Of a stretch of DNA of 35,216 bases, positions 8,898-17,374 are shown piece by piece. The position numbers were made by a program, and so were the translations under genes. Positions within the stretch are counted from its first letter, which is position 1. Every line of letters starts with the position of its first letter. The stretch spans positions 1 to 35,216 of the forward strand of contig NZ_JMHT01000098.1 in the NCBI RefSeq assembly GCF_001905655.1, written 5' to 3'. The DNA comes from Mycobacterium sp. ST-F2. GTDB taxonomy: Bacteria; Actinomycetota; Actinomycetes; Mycobacteriales; Mycobacteriaceae. The notes under the pieces are model-generated. The model was not told where the DNA came from. It saw nothing but the letters and a program-made list of their open reading frames with translations, and made no database searches.

Positions 8898-10145
8898 GTG
8901 ACGCAGCCACCGCAGTCGCCTTTCGGCGGTCCCAATCCCGTTGACGGACGTCCGGCGCCGCATCCCGGTTACGGACAGCCGCCGCCCGCGCCGCAATGGG
9001 GCGGACCGGCCCCGGTAGGAGCGCCGCAGCAGGCGCCGCCGCCTCCTGGTCCGCCGCAACACGGTTGGCCCGGTGCACCGCAGCAGCAGTTCCAGCACTT
9101 CCCGCAGCCGGGATATGCCCCGACGCCGCCTCAGGCGAAGAATAAGAAGGCATTGTTCATCACCGGTGGGGCCACTCTGGCGGTGCTCCTGGTGGTCGGC
9201 ATCGTCGTGGCGATCGTGTCGTTCTCCGGTGGCGGATCGGGCGGCGCCGGCGGTGGCGGCGCGAGCTCCGCGGAGGCCGCGGTCAAGGGGTACCTGGAGG
9301 CGCTGTCGAAGGGAGATGCGGGCGCCGCATTGGCATTCGGTGCCGACCAGCCGGCGTCCAAGGATTTCCTCACCGACGACGTGCTGAAGCAGCAGACGGC
9401 GAAGTGGCCCGTCACCAACATCCGGATTCTGAGCGCCAACGAGACCGGGTCCATGGCCCAGGTACACGTATCGGTGAACTTCGGTGACCAGACCGCCGAC
9501 CAGACCTTGATGGTGAAGAAGGACGACAGCGGCTGGAGGCTGCCGACTGCCAGCGTCAAGGTGAATCTCGGTGCGAACGGCGGTATTCGGATCAACAACC
9601 CGGCCACCGGTCAGCCGCTCCCGACCGCGCCGCTCACGTTGTTCGGCAAGCCGGCGCCGAGCAATGCGGCGGTGTACGTGTTTCCGGGCTGGCTCGATCT
9701 GGGCTCGGCAAGCAAGTATCTGACGGTCTCGACAGCACGGCCGGTGTTGCTCGACGGGTTGATCGCGTCAGGCGTCGGCCTCACCGTCGGCACCCAGATG
9801 CAACTCAGCGAGGCCGGCTCGGAGGCCGCCAAGCAGGCCTTGGCCACCTCCGTCGCCGAATGCGCGAAATCCACGTTGTTGGCCCCACCGGGCTGCCCGA
9901 ACGCGATGCCCAACCCGACGTTGGTCGACAACACCGTGCACTGGGAACCACCTGCCGATCTGAGCAAGGTCACCTACACGTTCACATCGTTCGACCTCAC
10001 GGTACGCACCATGGGGACGTCGCAGTGGACCATCACCGCGACCAGTACCAGCGGTGGCACCGTGCAGGCCAAACAGTTCGTTCCCCTGATGGGGCAGATC
10101 GACATGACACAGGATCCGTTGACAGTGAAGTGGTTTGGCCGATGA
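8898..10145 (+). CDS. Pro-rich single-pass membrane protein with exported domain
   Basis: 415 residues from GTG 8898, with GGTGGA 8 bases upstream. Residues 1-80 are Pro/Gln/Gly-rich and cytosolic. KNKK precedes one membrane helix (about 86-108), so the rest should lie outside. After a Gly linker, residues about 125-215 (AVKGYLEALSKGDAGAALAF ... GWRLP) resemble NTF2-like DUF4878-type domains; residues 215-415 are a beta-rich region with one Cys pair (AECAKSTLLAPPGC). It ends 28 bases before moxR and is probably the first gene of that operon. Function unknown; an envelope adaptor for the MoxR module is an inference. Confidence 0.75.
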   Translation: MTQPPQSPFGGPNPVDGRPAPHPGYGQPPPAPQWGGPAPVGAPQQAPPPPGPPQHGWPGAPQQQFQHFPQPGYAPTPPQAKNKKALFITGGATLAVLLVVGIVVAIVSFSGGGSGGAGGGGASSAEAAVKGYLEALSKGDAGAALAFGADQPASKDFLTDDVLKQQTAKWPVTNIRILSANETGSMAQVHVSVNFGDQTADQTLMVKKDDSGWRLPTASVKVNLGANGGIRINNPATGQPLPTAPLTLFGKPAPSNAAVYVFPGWLDLGSASKYLTVSTARPVLLDGLIASGVGLTVGTQMQLSEAGSEAAKQALATSVAECAKSTLLAPPGCPNAMPNPTLVDNTVHWEPPADLSKVTYTFTSFDLTVRTMGTSQWTITATSTSGGTVQAKQFVPLMGQIDMTQDPLTVKWFGR

Positions 10146-10173
10146 GCGCTTGCGCGAAGAGAATTGAGCACGG

Positions 10174-11184
10174 ATGAGTGCTCCGATCAACACAATGCAG
10201 TCGCAGCCGACACGGGAAGAACTCGACCGGGCCCGCTCGGTGGTCCACGCAGTGTCCGGGGCCTTTTCAGCCAAGGTGGTGGGCCAGGTCGGGCTGCAGC
10301 AGAGTCTGCTCATCGGCCTGTTCACCGGCGGCCACGTGTTGCTGGAAAGCGTTCCGGGACTTGCCAAGACGACGGCTGCACGAGCCGTCGCCGATGCGGT
10401 GCAGGCCAAGTTCCGGCGCATCCAGTGCACGCCGGATCTACTGCCGAGCGACATCATCGGCACCCAGATCTTCGACGCGTCCAAGGGCGTTTTTCACACT
10501 CAGCTCGGACCTGTGCACGCGAATATCGTTCTGCTGGACGAGATCAACCGGTCGAGTGCGAAAACTCAGAGCGCCATGCTGGAGGCAATGGAGGAGCGGC
10601 AGACCAGCATCGCGGGGGAGGTCTACAAGATCCCCGAGCCGTTCCTGGTGCTCGCGACCCAGAACCCGGTCGACCAGGAGGGCACGTATCCACTGCCCGA
10701 GGCGCAGATGGACCGGTTCATGTTCAAGGAAATCCTGACCTACCCGAACCCTCGCGAAGAGGCCGAGATGGTCTTCCGGATCGACGCCGGCGTGTACACC
10801 AATCACCGGACCGCTCCGGTGGCGTCGCTCGACGACATTCTCTACATCCGCGACGTGGCGCGACGGGTCTACCTCGATCCGGCGATCGTCAACTACATCA
10901 CCCAGATCGTTGCGGTGACCCGCGCACCGCAGCAGTACCTGCCGCCGAATCTGGCCCGGCTCATCGAGTACGGCGCCAGTCCGCGTGCCACCATCGCTTT
11001 CTGCAAGGCGGCGCGGGCGTTGGCGTTGTTGTCCGGTCGCAACCACGTGCTCCCCGACGATGTGAAGGCACTGGCGCACCGGGTGTTGCGGCACCGGCTG
11101 ATTCTCGGGTTCGAGGCGGTGGCCCAGAATGTCACTCCGGAAGTGTTGATAGACAACGTCATCCAGGCAGTCCGAACTCCCTAG
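10174..11184 (+). CDS. MoxR-family AAA+ ATPase
   Basis: 336 residues from ATG 10174. Walker A is ESVPGLAKTT (58-67), Walker B is VLLDEINR (119-126), followed by the MoxR hallmark NRSSAKTQSAMLEAMEERQ, sensor 1 in LATQNPVDQEGTYPLPEAQ and the arginine-finger region PEAQMDRFMF. MoxR ATPases act as chaperones or activators of VWA-domain partners, which are encoded downstream here. Length is normal. The DUF58 gene starts 5 bases after its stop. Mycobacteria usually carry several moxR paralogues; which one this is cannot be fixed from the window. Confidence 0.93.
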   Translation: MSAPINTMQSQPTREELDRARSVVHAVSGAFSAKVVGQVGLQQSLLIGLFTGGHVLLESVPGLAKTTAARAVADAVQAKFRRIQCTPDLLPSDIIGTQIFDASKGVFHTQLGPVHANIVLLDEINRSSAKTQSAMLEAMEERQTSIAGEVYKIPEPFLVLATQNPVDQEGTYPLPEAQMDRFMFKEILTYPNPREEAEMVFRIDAGVYTNHRTAPVASLDDILYIRDVARRVYLDPAIVNYITQIVAVTRAPQQYLPPNLARLIEYGASPRATIAFCKAARALALLSGRNHVLPDDVKALAHRVLRHRLILGFEAVAQNVTPEVLIDNVIQAVRTP

Positions 11185-11189
11185 TCGCG

Positions 11190-12089
11190 ATGGGCGTACT
11201 ACTGCAGGAGGTCAAGGCGCAGACCTTGGCCGGCAACAAGCTCTCGGGTCCGAACGGGGTGTCCCGCGGGCTGCTGGAAGGGGAGCACCGCTCGATGTTC
11301 CAGGGGCGCAGCCTGGAATTCGACGATCTGCGTCCGTATCTTCCGGGTGACGATGTCCGAGACATCGACTGGAAGGCGTCGGCACGCTCGCCCGAGGTGC
11401 TGGTCAAGCGATTCGTCTCGTACCGGCAGCAGCGGGTCCTGATGGTCACCGACCTCGGTCGAAACATGTTGGCGTATGCCGCAAGTGGTGAGCTGAAACA
11501 GCGTGTGGTGCTCAATGCCGTTGGGCTGGTCGGGCTCATCGCCATCAGCAAGGGCGACGAGATGGGCTTGGTGTACGGAGACGCGACCGGGTCCGCGCAC
11601 ATGCCCAACCGGCGCGGCGAGGCGCACCTCGAACACATCCTGGAACGCGTCAACCGCCATCACGTGGCCGACAGCGGCCGCAGTGACATCTGCGCGCAAC
11701 TGGACTATGTGCAGCACCACTTCCGGCGCCGGCACATCGTTTTCGTGATCTCCGATGAGCCTGATGTCGGCGCGGAACTGGACGAGCAGTTCCGCAAGGT
11801 GGCCGCGCGGCACGACGTGTACTGGGTGACGGTGCGTGACGCCCCGCTGATCGGAGCCCCCGGGTTCGGCGGTGAGGGATACGACGTCGACAGCGGCAGA
11901 ACCCTACTGCGCGAAGAGATCCTGGGACACCGGGTGCTGGAGGCGTACCGGCGGGCAGAAGCGGCGCGGGAGGCGGCGTTCGAGCAATACGTCAACACGT
12001 CCGCCATCCCGTGCGCGCGGGTTTCCGGCAGTGGTGAGTTGTTCAGCGCTGTCACCTTGATGTTGAAGAAGGCCGGCCGTGGCAAATGA
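11190..12089 (+). CDS. DUF58 domain protein (MoxR partner)
   Basis: 299 residues from ATG 11190. The central DUF58 block is intact: GEHRSMFQGRSLEFDDLRPY followed by LPGDDVRDIDWKASARS at about residues 32-70, then a VWA-like alpha/beta fold (VLMVTDLGRNML ... DEMGLVYGD ... HIVFVISDEPD). No membrane helix, so it is cytosolic or peripheral. DUF58 proteins regularly follow moxR and are regarded as its partners; the D-I-D-W-K-A-S-A motif is the family signature. The next gene's GTG overlaps this gene's end by 11 bases. Confidence 0.92.
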   Translation: MGVLLQEVKAQTLAGNKLSGPNGVSRGLLEGEHRSMFQGRSLEFDDLRPYLPGDDVRDIDWKASARSPEVLVKRFVSYRQQRVLMVTDLGRNMLAYAASGELKQRVVLNAVGLVGLIAISKGDEMGLVYGDATGSAHMPNRRGEAHLEHILERVNRHHVADSGRSDICAQLDYVQHHFRRRHIVFVISDEPDVGAELDEQFRKVAARHDVYWVTVRDAPLIGAPGFGGEGYDVDSGRTLLREEILGHRVLEAYRRAEAAREAAFEQYVNTSAIPCARVSGSGELFSAVTLMLKKAGRGK

Positions 12090-12552
12090 CTTCCTGAAAT
12101 GGATCGTGGCGCCGCTGCCGTACTCGTGGTTCTGGCTGGTGCTCGGGGTGCTGCTGGTGCTCGGCGTGATCGGGTGGTTCATCGGTGTCGTGGTGTGGAC
12201 GCTTCCCGTCGAACGGTTGCGCAGCATTCCGGTGATCCGTGATGTCAGCGCCCGGGTGTTGCAACGCAAGTTCAGTTCGGCGGTCGGGAAGGTGACCGAT
12301 CGCCACCGTGCCGGCGAGCTGAACAGCCGCCAGGCCTACGCCGAAATGAGTCGGATACTGCGGAATTTCGTGTTCTACCGCACGGGCGTGCGGGCCCAGT
12401 ACATGACGTTGGGTGAAGTGGAGCAGGGGCCTGCCGCCGCGGCGGCGCCGATCGTGAAGGCCCTGTACTCACGACAATTCGCCGCCACCCCGAACCCCGA
12501 TGTAGCTGCCGCGGCGGCACAGGTGCGGAGTGCGATCCAGTCATGGAGCTGA
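12079..12552 (+). CDS. Small single-pass membrane protein of the MoxR operon (DUF4381-like by position)
   Basis: 157 residues from GTG 12079, overlapping the DUF58 stop by 11 bases. A short amphipathic N-terminus precedes a membrane helix at about 15-42. After it come basic and helical segments (VERLRSIPVIRDVSARVLQRK; then AGELNSRQAYAEMSRILRNF near 75-95), giving a cytosolic C-terminal domain. In MoxR-Bat operons a small one-helix protein of 150-170 residues (DUF4381) normally sits between the DUF58 and VWA genes. Position, size and topology fit; the sequence match is weak, so the family name is an inference. Confidence 0.7.
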   Translation: MANDFLKWIVAPLPYSWFWLVLGVLLVLGVIGWFIGVVVWTLPVERLRSIPVIRDVSARVLQRKFSSAVGKVTDRHRAGELNSRQAYAEMSRILRNFVFYRTGVRAQYMTLGEVEQGPAAAAAPIVKALYSRQFAATPNPDVAAAAAQVRSAIQSWS

Positions 12553-13607
12553 GATGGTGGTGGGTGATCGTCGTGGGCGTGACGGCCGTGGTCGTCATTG
12601 TGGCCCTTGCGTTCCTGTGGCCACTGCGGCAACAGCAGCGCCGGTTGCGTCCGCTGGCTTGGGTCGGCCGGTTGACGCAGCTGCCCGAGTACGCGCGCGC
12701 CTATCGCCGGTACCGAATGCTGCTGGCGGCCATTGCCGCAACAACTGTTGCCGTGTCACTGTGCGCGATCATCGCCACCGCGCGGCCGGTCAGTGCACAA
12801 GCGACCGCCGCCGAGATCAACAGGGCGCATCCGGAAGACATCATGTTGTGTATGGAGGACGACCCGGCCTCCCATGACGCGTCCGTCCTGCTGTCCTATT
12901 TCCGTGACCGGGCTGCCGCATTCGAGACGCAGCGGCTGGGCCTGACGTCCCGCACTGTGCGGGTGATCCCACTGACCCGCGACTATCCGTATCTCCAAGA
13001 ACAACTCGGCCGCTACGCGGGCCTGGAGCGGTTGAAGTCCGAGCAGAAGCCCACCCCCGAAGCCGCCGCGACATTGCAGCGCGCACAGCACGAATTCGGC
13101 CGGACCGTCAACTATTCCGACTACAAGCTGACGGTCAACGACGCACTTGCGTTGTGCATGAAGGGCTTTCCGGGCCTGGGGAAGGCGTCAGATTCCCGGC
13201 GCTCGGTGATCTATCTGGGTCCAGCGGCCGGCTCCGGCACGCCTATCTACTCGGACGCGGCATTGTCCGCGCTGGCGGAATCGTCGGGCGTTCAGCTGAA
13301 CGTGTTGACGCGCACCACCCGCGACGCCAGCGGTGCGCTGAGCGGCATCGTCTCGGCCAGTGGCGGCCGGTTCGTCAGTTACGTCGCCGCGGATCCCAAG
13401 AGCGGCAACAGCGCAGCGCAGCAGGAGGCGATGGACGCGGCCCTGCGCAACCATCTCGACGACATCCGGTCCCATCCGCCGACGTTGACCCGATCTGACG
13501 GGACGATCCTGGTGGAGCAGGTGAGGGACCGGCCCAACACGGTGCTCATTGTCGGCCTGGCCCTGGTCATCGTCTTCGCGATCAGTCTCGCGGGGGTGCG
13601 CCGATGA
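12543..13607 (+). CDS. Bat-like VWA membrane protein, metal site lost
   Basis: 354 residues from ATG 12543, overlapping the previous gene by 10 bases. Topology is as in BatA/BatB: helices at about 5-27 and 59-80, the post-helix ARP motif (80-82), a soluble domain, and a C-terminal helix at about 331-350. The first strand DIMLCMEDDPAS (99-110) lies where VWA proteins read DIVLVLDxSxS, but the metal-binding D-x-S-x-S is replaced by E-D-D-P-A. Later strands (RSVIYLGPA, VQLNVLTRTTRD, GRFVSYV) still follow the VWA order. Likely an envelope VWA scaffold that no longer binds Mg. It overlaps the next gene by 4 bases (ATGA). Confidence 0.75.
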   Translation: MELRWWWVIVVGVTAVVVIVALAFLWPLRQQQRRLRPLAWVGRLTQLPEYARAYRRYRMLLAAIAATTVAVSLCAIIATARPVSAQATAAEINRAHPEDIMLCMEDDPASHDASVLLSYFRDRAAAFETQRLGLTSRTVRVIPLTRDYPYLQEQLGRYAGLERLKSEQKPTPEAAATLQRAQHEFGRTVNYSDYKLTVNDALALCMKGFPGLGKASDSRRSVIYLGPAAGSGTPIYSDAALSALAESSGVQLNVLTRTTRDASGALSGIVSASGGRFVSYVAADPKSGNSAAQQEAMDAALRNHLDDIRSHPPTLTRSDGTILVEQVRDRPNTVLIVGLALVIVFAISLAGVRR

Positions 13608-14656
13608 CATTCGAACCCGTTGTGGCGTGGTGGGTTTTCCTGGCGCTGGCCGGGCTGACCCTGGTGCTGCGCATGTACACGCTCTACCGCGTGCTGGTCG
13701 TGGTCGGGAAAGGCAGTCAGCGCAAGGTGGTGCTGCGTTGGAGCCTGTTGACCCTGGTGATCGTTTGTTTGTTCGCGGCGGCCGCGCGCCCGGGAATCGA
13801 AGGGGACAAGCATGTTTCGAGTCAGGCCGTAGCGGCAGCCGCCGCCAACAATGTGAATGTCTTCTTCGTCGTCGACCGGTCCCTCAATTCCAGGGCCGAG
13901 GACTACGGCAACAACCAGTTCCGGATGGCCGGCATTCGCGCCGACATGCAGTCGATCGTCGACCAGTATCCGTCGGGGCGGTTCGCGATCACGTCGTTCG
14001 CGACGAAGGCACGAGTCGATTGGCCGTTGTCCGACGATGTCTGGAGTCTGCGGGCACTTCTCAAGGGATATTCGGCCTACGAGTCGGACTTCGATTCGGT
14101 GTACCAGGTTGATGTCGGTGCCGCCGACGACCAGCTGAAGCGCCAGCTGGAGTTGGCGCGCAAGCAATACCCCGGCTCGAGCAACGTGGTCTTCTATCTC
14201 GGTGAGGGAGCGGGTGTTTCGAAGCGATCGGCCACGAAGTTCGATATCCCGTCCGGGCTGATAGCCGGCGGGGCGGTGCTCGGGTACGGCACGGCCGCCG
14301 GCGGCCGGGTGGCCAGCAAGCGCGGGGCGAACGGCGAAACGTCCTACTTTCCCGACCCCAATACCGGCGGTGGACAGTTCCTCTCGGCGTTGGACGAGGC
14401 GTCGTTGAAGTCCGTCGCCGGTCAGCTGAAGTTGCCGTACTACCACCGGGCGCCGGGTGATTCGACGGCCACCATCATTCCGGCGCTCGACGTGTCGAAA
14501 TCTGCGGAAGTACAGCAACAGGTTTCGTTGCCGGGGGACCGCACCGAGTTCTATTGGATCTTCACCGCGATAGCGATGTTGTTGATGGGCTATGAGCTGT
14601 TCGCCATGGCGCGTGAGTATCGGGTTTCTCGCATGACGAAGGTGCGGGACGCATGA
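13604..14656 (+). CDS. Bat-like VWA membrane protein, partly eroded MIDAS
   Basis: 350 residues from ATG 13604 (ATGA overlap). Helices at about 8-34 and 46-61, then ARPG (61-64), a VWA-type domain and a C-terminal helix near 310-330. The MIDAS strand reads VNVFFVVDRSLNS (84-96), so D91-x-S93-x-N95 keeps the first two ligands and has Asn for the last Ser. A further strand FAITSFATKARVDWPLSDD follows as in true VWA domains. It is a diverged sister of the upstream gene; a paired BatA/BatB arrangement is the natural reading. ATGA overlap with the TPR gene. Confidence 0.8.
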   Translation: MTFEPVVAWWVFLALAGLTLVLRMYTLYRVLVVVGKGSQRKVVLRWSLLTLVIVCLFAAAARPGIEGDKHVSSQAVAAAAANNVNVFFVVDRSLNSRAEDYGNNQFRMAGIRADMQSIVDQYPSGRFAITSFATKARVDWPLSDDVWSLRALLKGYSAYESDFDSVYQVDVGAADDQLKRQLELARKQYPGSSNVVFYLGEGAGVSKRSATKFDIPSGLIAGGAVLGYGTAAGGRVASKRGANGETSYFPDPNTGGGQFLSALDEASLKSVAGQLKLPYYHRAPGDSTATIIPALDVSKSAEVQQQVSLPGDRTEFYWIFTAIAMLLMGYELFAMAREYRVSRMTKVRDA

Positions 14657-15651
14657 CGCAGATATCAGCGGTGTGGCGGACGGTGGTGTCGGCGGTCGTC
14701 CGGTACTTCACATCCGGACCGAGCCGAAAGGTCTTGCGGCGCAAGCTGCTGGTCATCTCGCTGCTGCCGGCCCTGTTGGTGTTGGGCGTGGCCGCCAAGC
14801 TGATGACGATGGTGACCTACGGGCAGTCCGCACGGTCGGACTTCTTGGCGTACGACTCCTACGGCATGGACCGCGACGTGCGGAAGCTCAAGTCGTTCAA
14901 CGTGATCGATTCCTACAAGGCGTATTTCGCCGAAGGCGACCGTTATCTGCTGGAAGGCAAACTGGCGGACGCCGAGGGGGAGTTCAAGAAGTCGCTCGAG
15001 TTGGTCGATCCGGACGAGTCGTGCCCCGTGCGCATCAATCTTGCCGTGGTGCTGGAATCGCTGGGCGATGTGAAGAACAGCGAGAAGCACCGCGACCAGG
15101 CGAAACCGCTGTGGCAGGAAGCACTGACCGTGGTGCAGCAGGCACCTGCCGGTTGCTTCGACACCACGACCGAGCCCGACGAAGAACAGCGCAAGCACCG
15201 CAATGAAACCGAGAAGCGGTTGCAGGACAAGCTGAAAGATCCGCAGGGCGGTCAGGGCGGCGGCGGTGGAGGAGGGGCCGGCGGAGGCGGTGGCGGCGGT
15301 GGCGGTGGCGGCGGTCAGGGCCAATCTGATCAGCAGCCGCCGTCGGGACAGGATGGTCAGCAGCAGCAGCAGCCCGGACCGGGCGGGCAGGACGGCCAGC
15401 CGCAGCAACAGCCACAACCGCAGCAACAGCCAGAGCAACCGCCACAGCAGCAGCCCGGATCGGGCGGCCAGGACGGTCAGGCTCCTGCCGGGCCTGCTGA
15501 ACAGGCTCCCGACACCGTCGGCGCAGACCGGGTTGCGACGGATTCCGGCGGTGTGGCCACGCATGAACTCCACCCGAATCAGGGTGATCCTGGGGATGTC
15601 CTCAAGCGGCTCCTCGAGGATTCCGGTGCCACCGGCATCGATCGTGAGTGA
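14653..15651 (+). CDS. BatC/E-like TPR membrane protein with Gly- and Gln-rich tail
   Basis: 332 residues from ATG 14653 (ATGA overlap). One membrane helix at about 32-54 follows a basic N-terminus. Residues about 86-165 contain a TPR pair (YFAEGDRYLLEGKLADAEGE then LAVVLESLGDVKNSEKHRDQ). Residues 199-221 are nearly all Gly, and about 222-290 are Gln/Pro/Gly-rich with repeated GGQDGQ and PGxGGQDG units. The C-terminal 40 residues are ordinary again. Bat operons end with TPR proteins (BatC/BatE) that are thought to bridge the VWA proteins, so this fits. The tail is likely disordered. Last gene of the operon; 280 bases separate it from the next gene. Confidence 0.8.
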   Translation: MTQISAVWRTVVSAVVRYFTSGPSRKVLRRKLLVISLLPALLVLGVAAKLMTMVTYGQSARSDFLAYDSYGMDRDVRKLKSFNVIDSYKAYFAEGDRYLLEGKLADAEGEFKKSLELVDPDESCPVRINLAVVLESLGDVKNSEKHRDQAKPLWQEALTVVQQAPAGCFDTTTEPDEEQRKHRNETEKRLQDKLKDPQGGQGGGGGGGAGGGGGGGGGGGGQGQSDQQPPSGQDGQQQQQPGPGGQDGQPQQQPQPQQQPEQPPQQQPGSGGQDGQAPAGPAEQAPDTVGADRVATDSGGVATHELHPNQGDPGDVLKRLLEDSGATGIDRE

Positions 15652-15805
15652 CAGCGCGGGGCGCCTGGCGGGGTTGCCCGACTCTCTGGGAGAGCGTGCG
15701 CGGTGGCATCGGCCGGCGTTCGCGAGTGCGACTCGGTGTCGGAATCTCCGCTGGAAAATCGCTCGTCCAGCTGATTGCGAGCGTAACGGCGGATCGGCGC
15801 TCAAT

Positions 15806-15865
15806 TAGGTAGCGGAATACCTACGAAGTTGCTGAGAGCGTGGTAACAATTGACGTACAAGTCAA
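15806..15865. promoter_or_regulatory. Two inverted repeats upstream of the exported protein gene
   Basis: TAGGTA-N6-TACCTA at 15806-15823 and TTGAC-N6-GTCAA at 15850-15865, 67-126 bases before ATG 15932. TTGACG could also be a -35 element. Regulator unknown; short arms, so the call is tentative. The rest of 15652-15931 shows nothing. Confidence 0.35.
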
Positions 15866-15931
15866 AATCAGGTTCCTTCGCGGCGCTGCATCGTCCAGTT
15901 GCGCGTCACAATTCCCAGGGGGGTCGCTCTC

Positions 15932-17374
15932 ATGAATGCTTCTGTGCGGCTGATGCCGACCAAATTGGCCGCGGCGGCTCTGGCTGCCGGCGTGGTAGCG
16001 GCCGGATCGTCGATCGGCGCGGCCGCCGTGGATCGCGCGATACCGACCATCGACGCCAAGGTGGCCAACACGTCGTTGATCACCGACGTGCTCGCCAATG
16101 CGGGATGGTTCGTCGACGGAGTCGTCTTCGGCGCCGGCACTCCGATCGAAGCCCTGGTCTCGCTGCCGTTTGACGCGTTGGCTGCCATCGCTGCCACCGC
16201 GCAACACCCGGGCGCTGCCCCTTCGGTGCTGAGTTGGCTGGTCAATCGGTATGTCAACCCGTCTGCGTCTTACCCGTACGGCCTGCCGGACAGCCCGTTC
16301 CCCGGAGGTCCCTATGGCACGTTCCCGGGCGATTTCAACTATTACGCGATCGGCAACATCGCATCCGCACTGCCCTTCCCGCTGGGGCCGAGTACGACCG
16401 AGCCGGGCTTGATCACGGCAGTCGCCGACGCCATCGCCAACGGGATCGGTAATGCCCTTGCGGGGCTGCCCGATGCAGCCAGTGGCATCGCCGCGGTCAG
16501 CGACTTCTGGGCGACGGATGCCGGGCGCCTCCTGACTGCGGTGGCGTACGTTCCGCTTGTTCCCGTGTGGTCGCTGTACAGCGTGGCCGACTATCTCGCC
16601 TTTGTGCCGTACAACGTCGAGGCGACCATCGAGTCGGCCATCCGGGCCCCCCAGGAAATTCCCGGCTTGCTCAGCAATCTGGTCTATGGGCTGCTCGGCT
16701 CCGACGCCCAGGGTGGACTGGCGGGCTACCTGATCAACGATCTCACCAATCCGCTCACCGCCCTCCCAGGGCCCGTGGGCCAGCTCGCTTCGAACTTGGT
16801 CGCGAACCTTCAACACGGGCTCGACAATCTGCTGGCGCACCTTCCGACGCCGATAATCCCGACACCGTTGGCTGCGAAGAAGGCTGCCGGGGCAGTGCCT
16901 GCGCCGACCGCCGCGGTCCAGGGCGCCGGTGCCACCGACATTCCGGCGACCAACGGCCCGAGCGCGAACACTGTGACACTCACGTTGTCGGATACCCCGA
17001 AGGCGCCGGAAACCCCCAAGGCTCCGGAGACCTCGAAGGATCTGGATGCTCCGAAGGCTCCGGACGCATCGAAGAATTCGGACACCCCCGACACACCTGA
17101 CACCCCGAAGGCTCCGGAGAACAAGACCGAAGCTCCGGCAGCCGACACCACCGCCGCAGGTACCACCGACAAGGCGGACAAGCCGGTCGGCAAGTCGAAG
17201 TCAGGAAAGATCAAGTCGGGCAACAAGGTTCGACCGGGTGCCAAGGCGGCGCAGGGCGGCGCGGCCACGGGTAACGCCGACAAGGCAACGACGCCCGAGT
17301 CGACTCCCGGCGGGGCCGACAAGCCTGCCGGCGGAGCTCACTCCGATTCGGCCGGGGCGGACGCAGCTGCCTGA
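15932..17374 (+). CDS. Exported Ala-rich protein with low-complexity Pro/Lys/Ala tail
   Basis: 480 residues from ATG 15932. AGGGGGG at 15918-15924 fixes this start over an upstream in-frame GTG. Residues 1-32 are a signal peptide ending GAAA. Residues about 33-310 are a hydrophobic, mostly helical domain rich in Ala, Leu and aromatic-Pro turns (YPYGLPDSPFPGGPYG near 110), without clear membrane helices. From about 320 the tail is disordered: repeated TPKAPE-type units, then Gly/Lys-rich KSGKIKSG. The pattern of exported core plus long charged tail is common in mycobacterial cell-wall proteins; I recognise no named family. The stop (17372-17374) directly abuts the convergent amidohydrolase stop. 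Confidence 0.75.
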   Translation: MNASVRLMPTKLAAAALAAGVVAAGSSIGAAAVDRAIPTIDAKVANTSLITDVLANAGWFVDGVVFGAGTPIEALVSLPFDALAAIAATAQHPGAAPSVLSWLVNRYVNPSASYPYGLPDSPFPGGPYGTFPGDFNYYAIGNIASALPFPLGPSTTEPGLITAVADAIANGIGNALAGLPDAASGIAAVSDFWATDAGRLLTAVAYVPLVPVWSLYSVADYLAFVPYNVEATIESAIRAPQEIPGLLSNLVYGLLGSDAQGGLAGYLINDLTNPLTALPGPVGQLASNLVANLQHGLDNLLAHLPTPIIPTPLAAKKAAGAVPAPTAAVQGAGATDIPATNGPSANTVTLTLSDTPKAPETPKAPETSKDLDAPKAPDASKNSDTPDTPDTPKAPENKTEAPAADTTAAGTTDKADKPVGKSKSGKIKSGNKVRPGAKAAQGGAATGNADKATTPESTPGGADKPAGGAHSDSAGADAAA

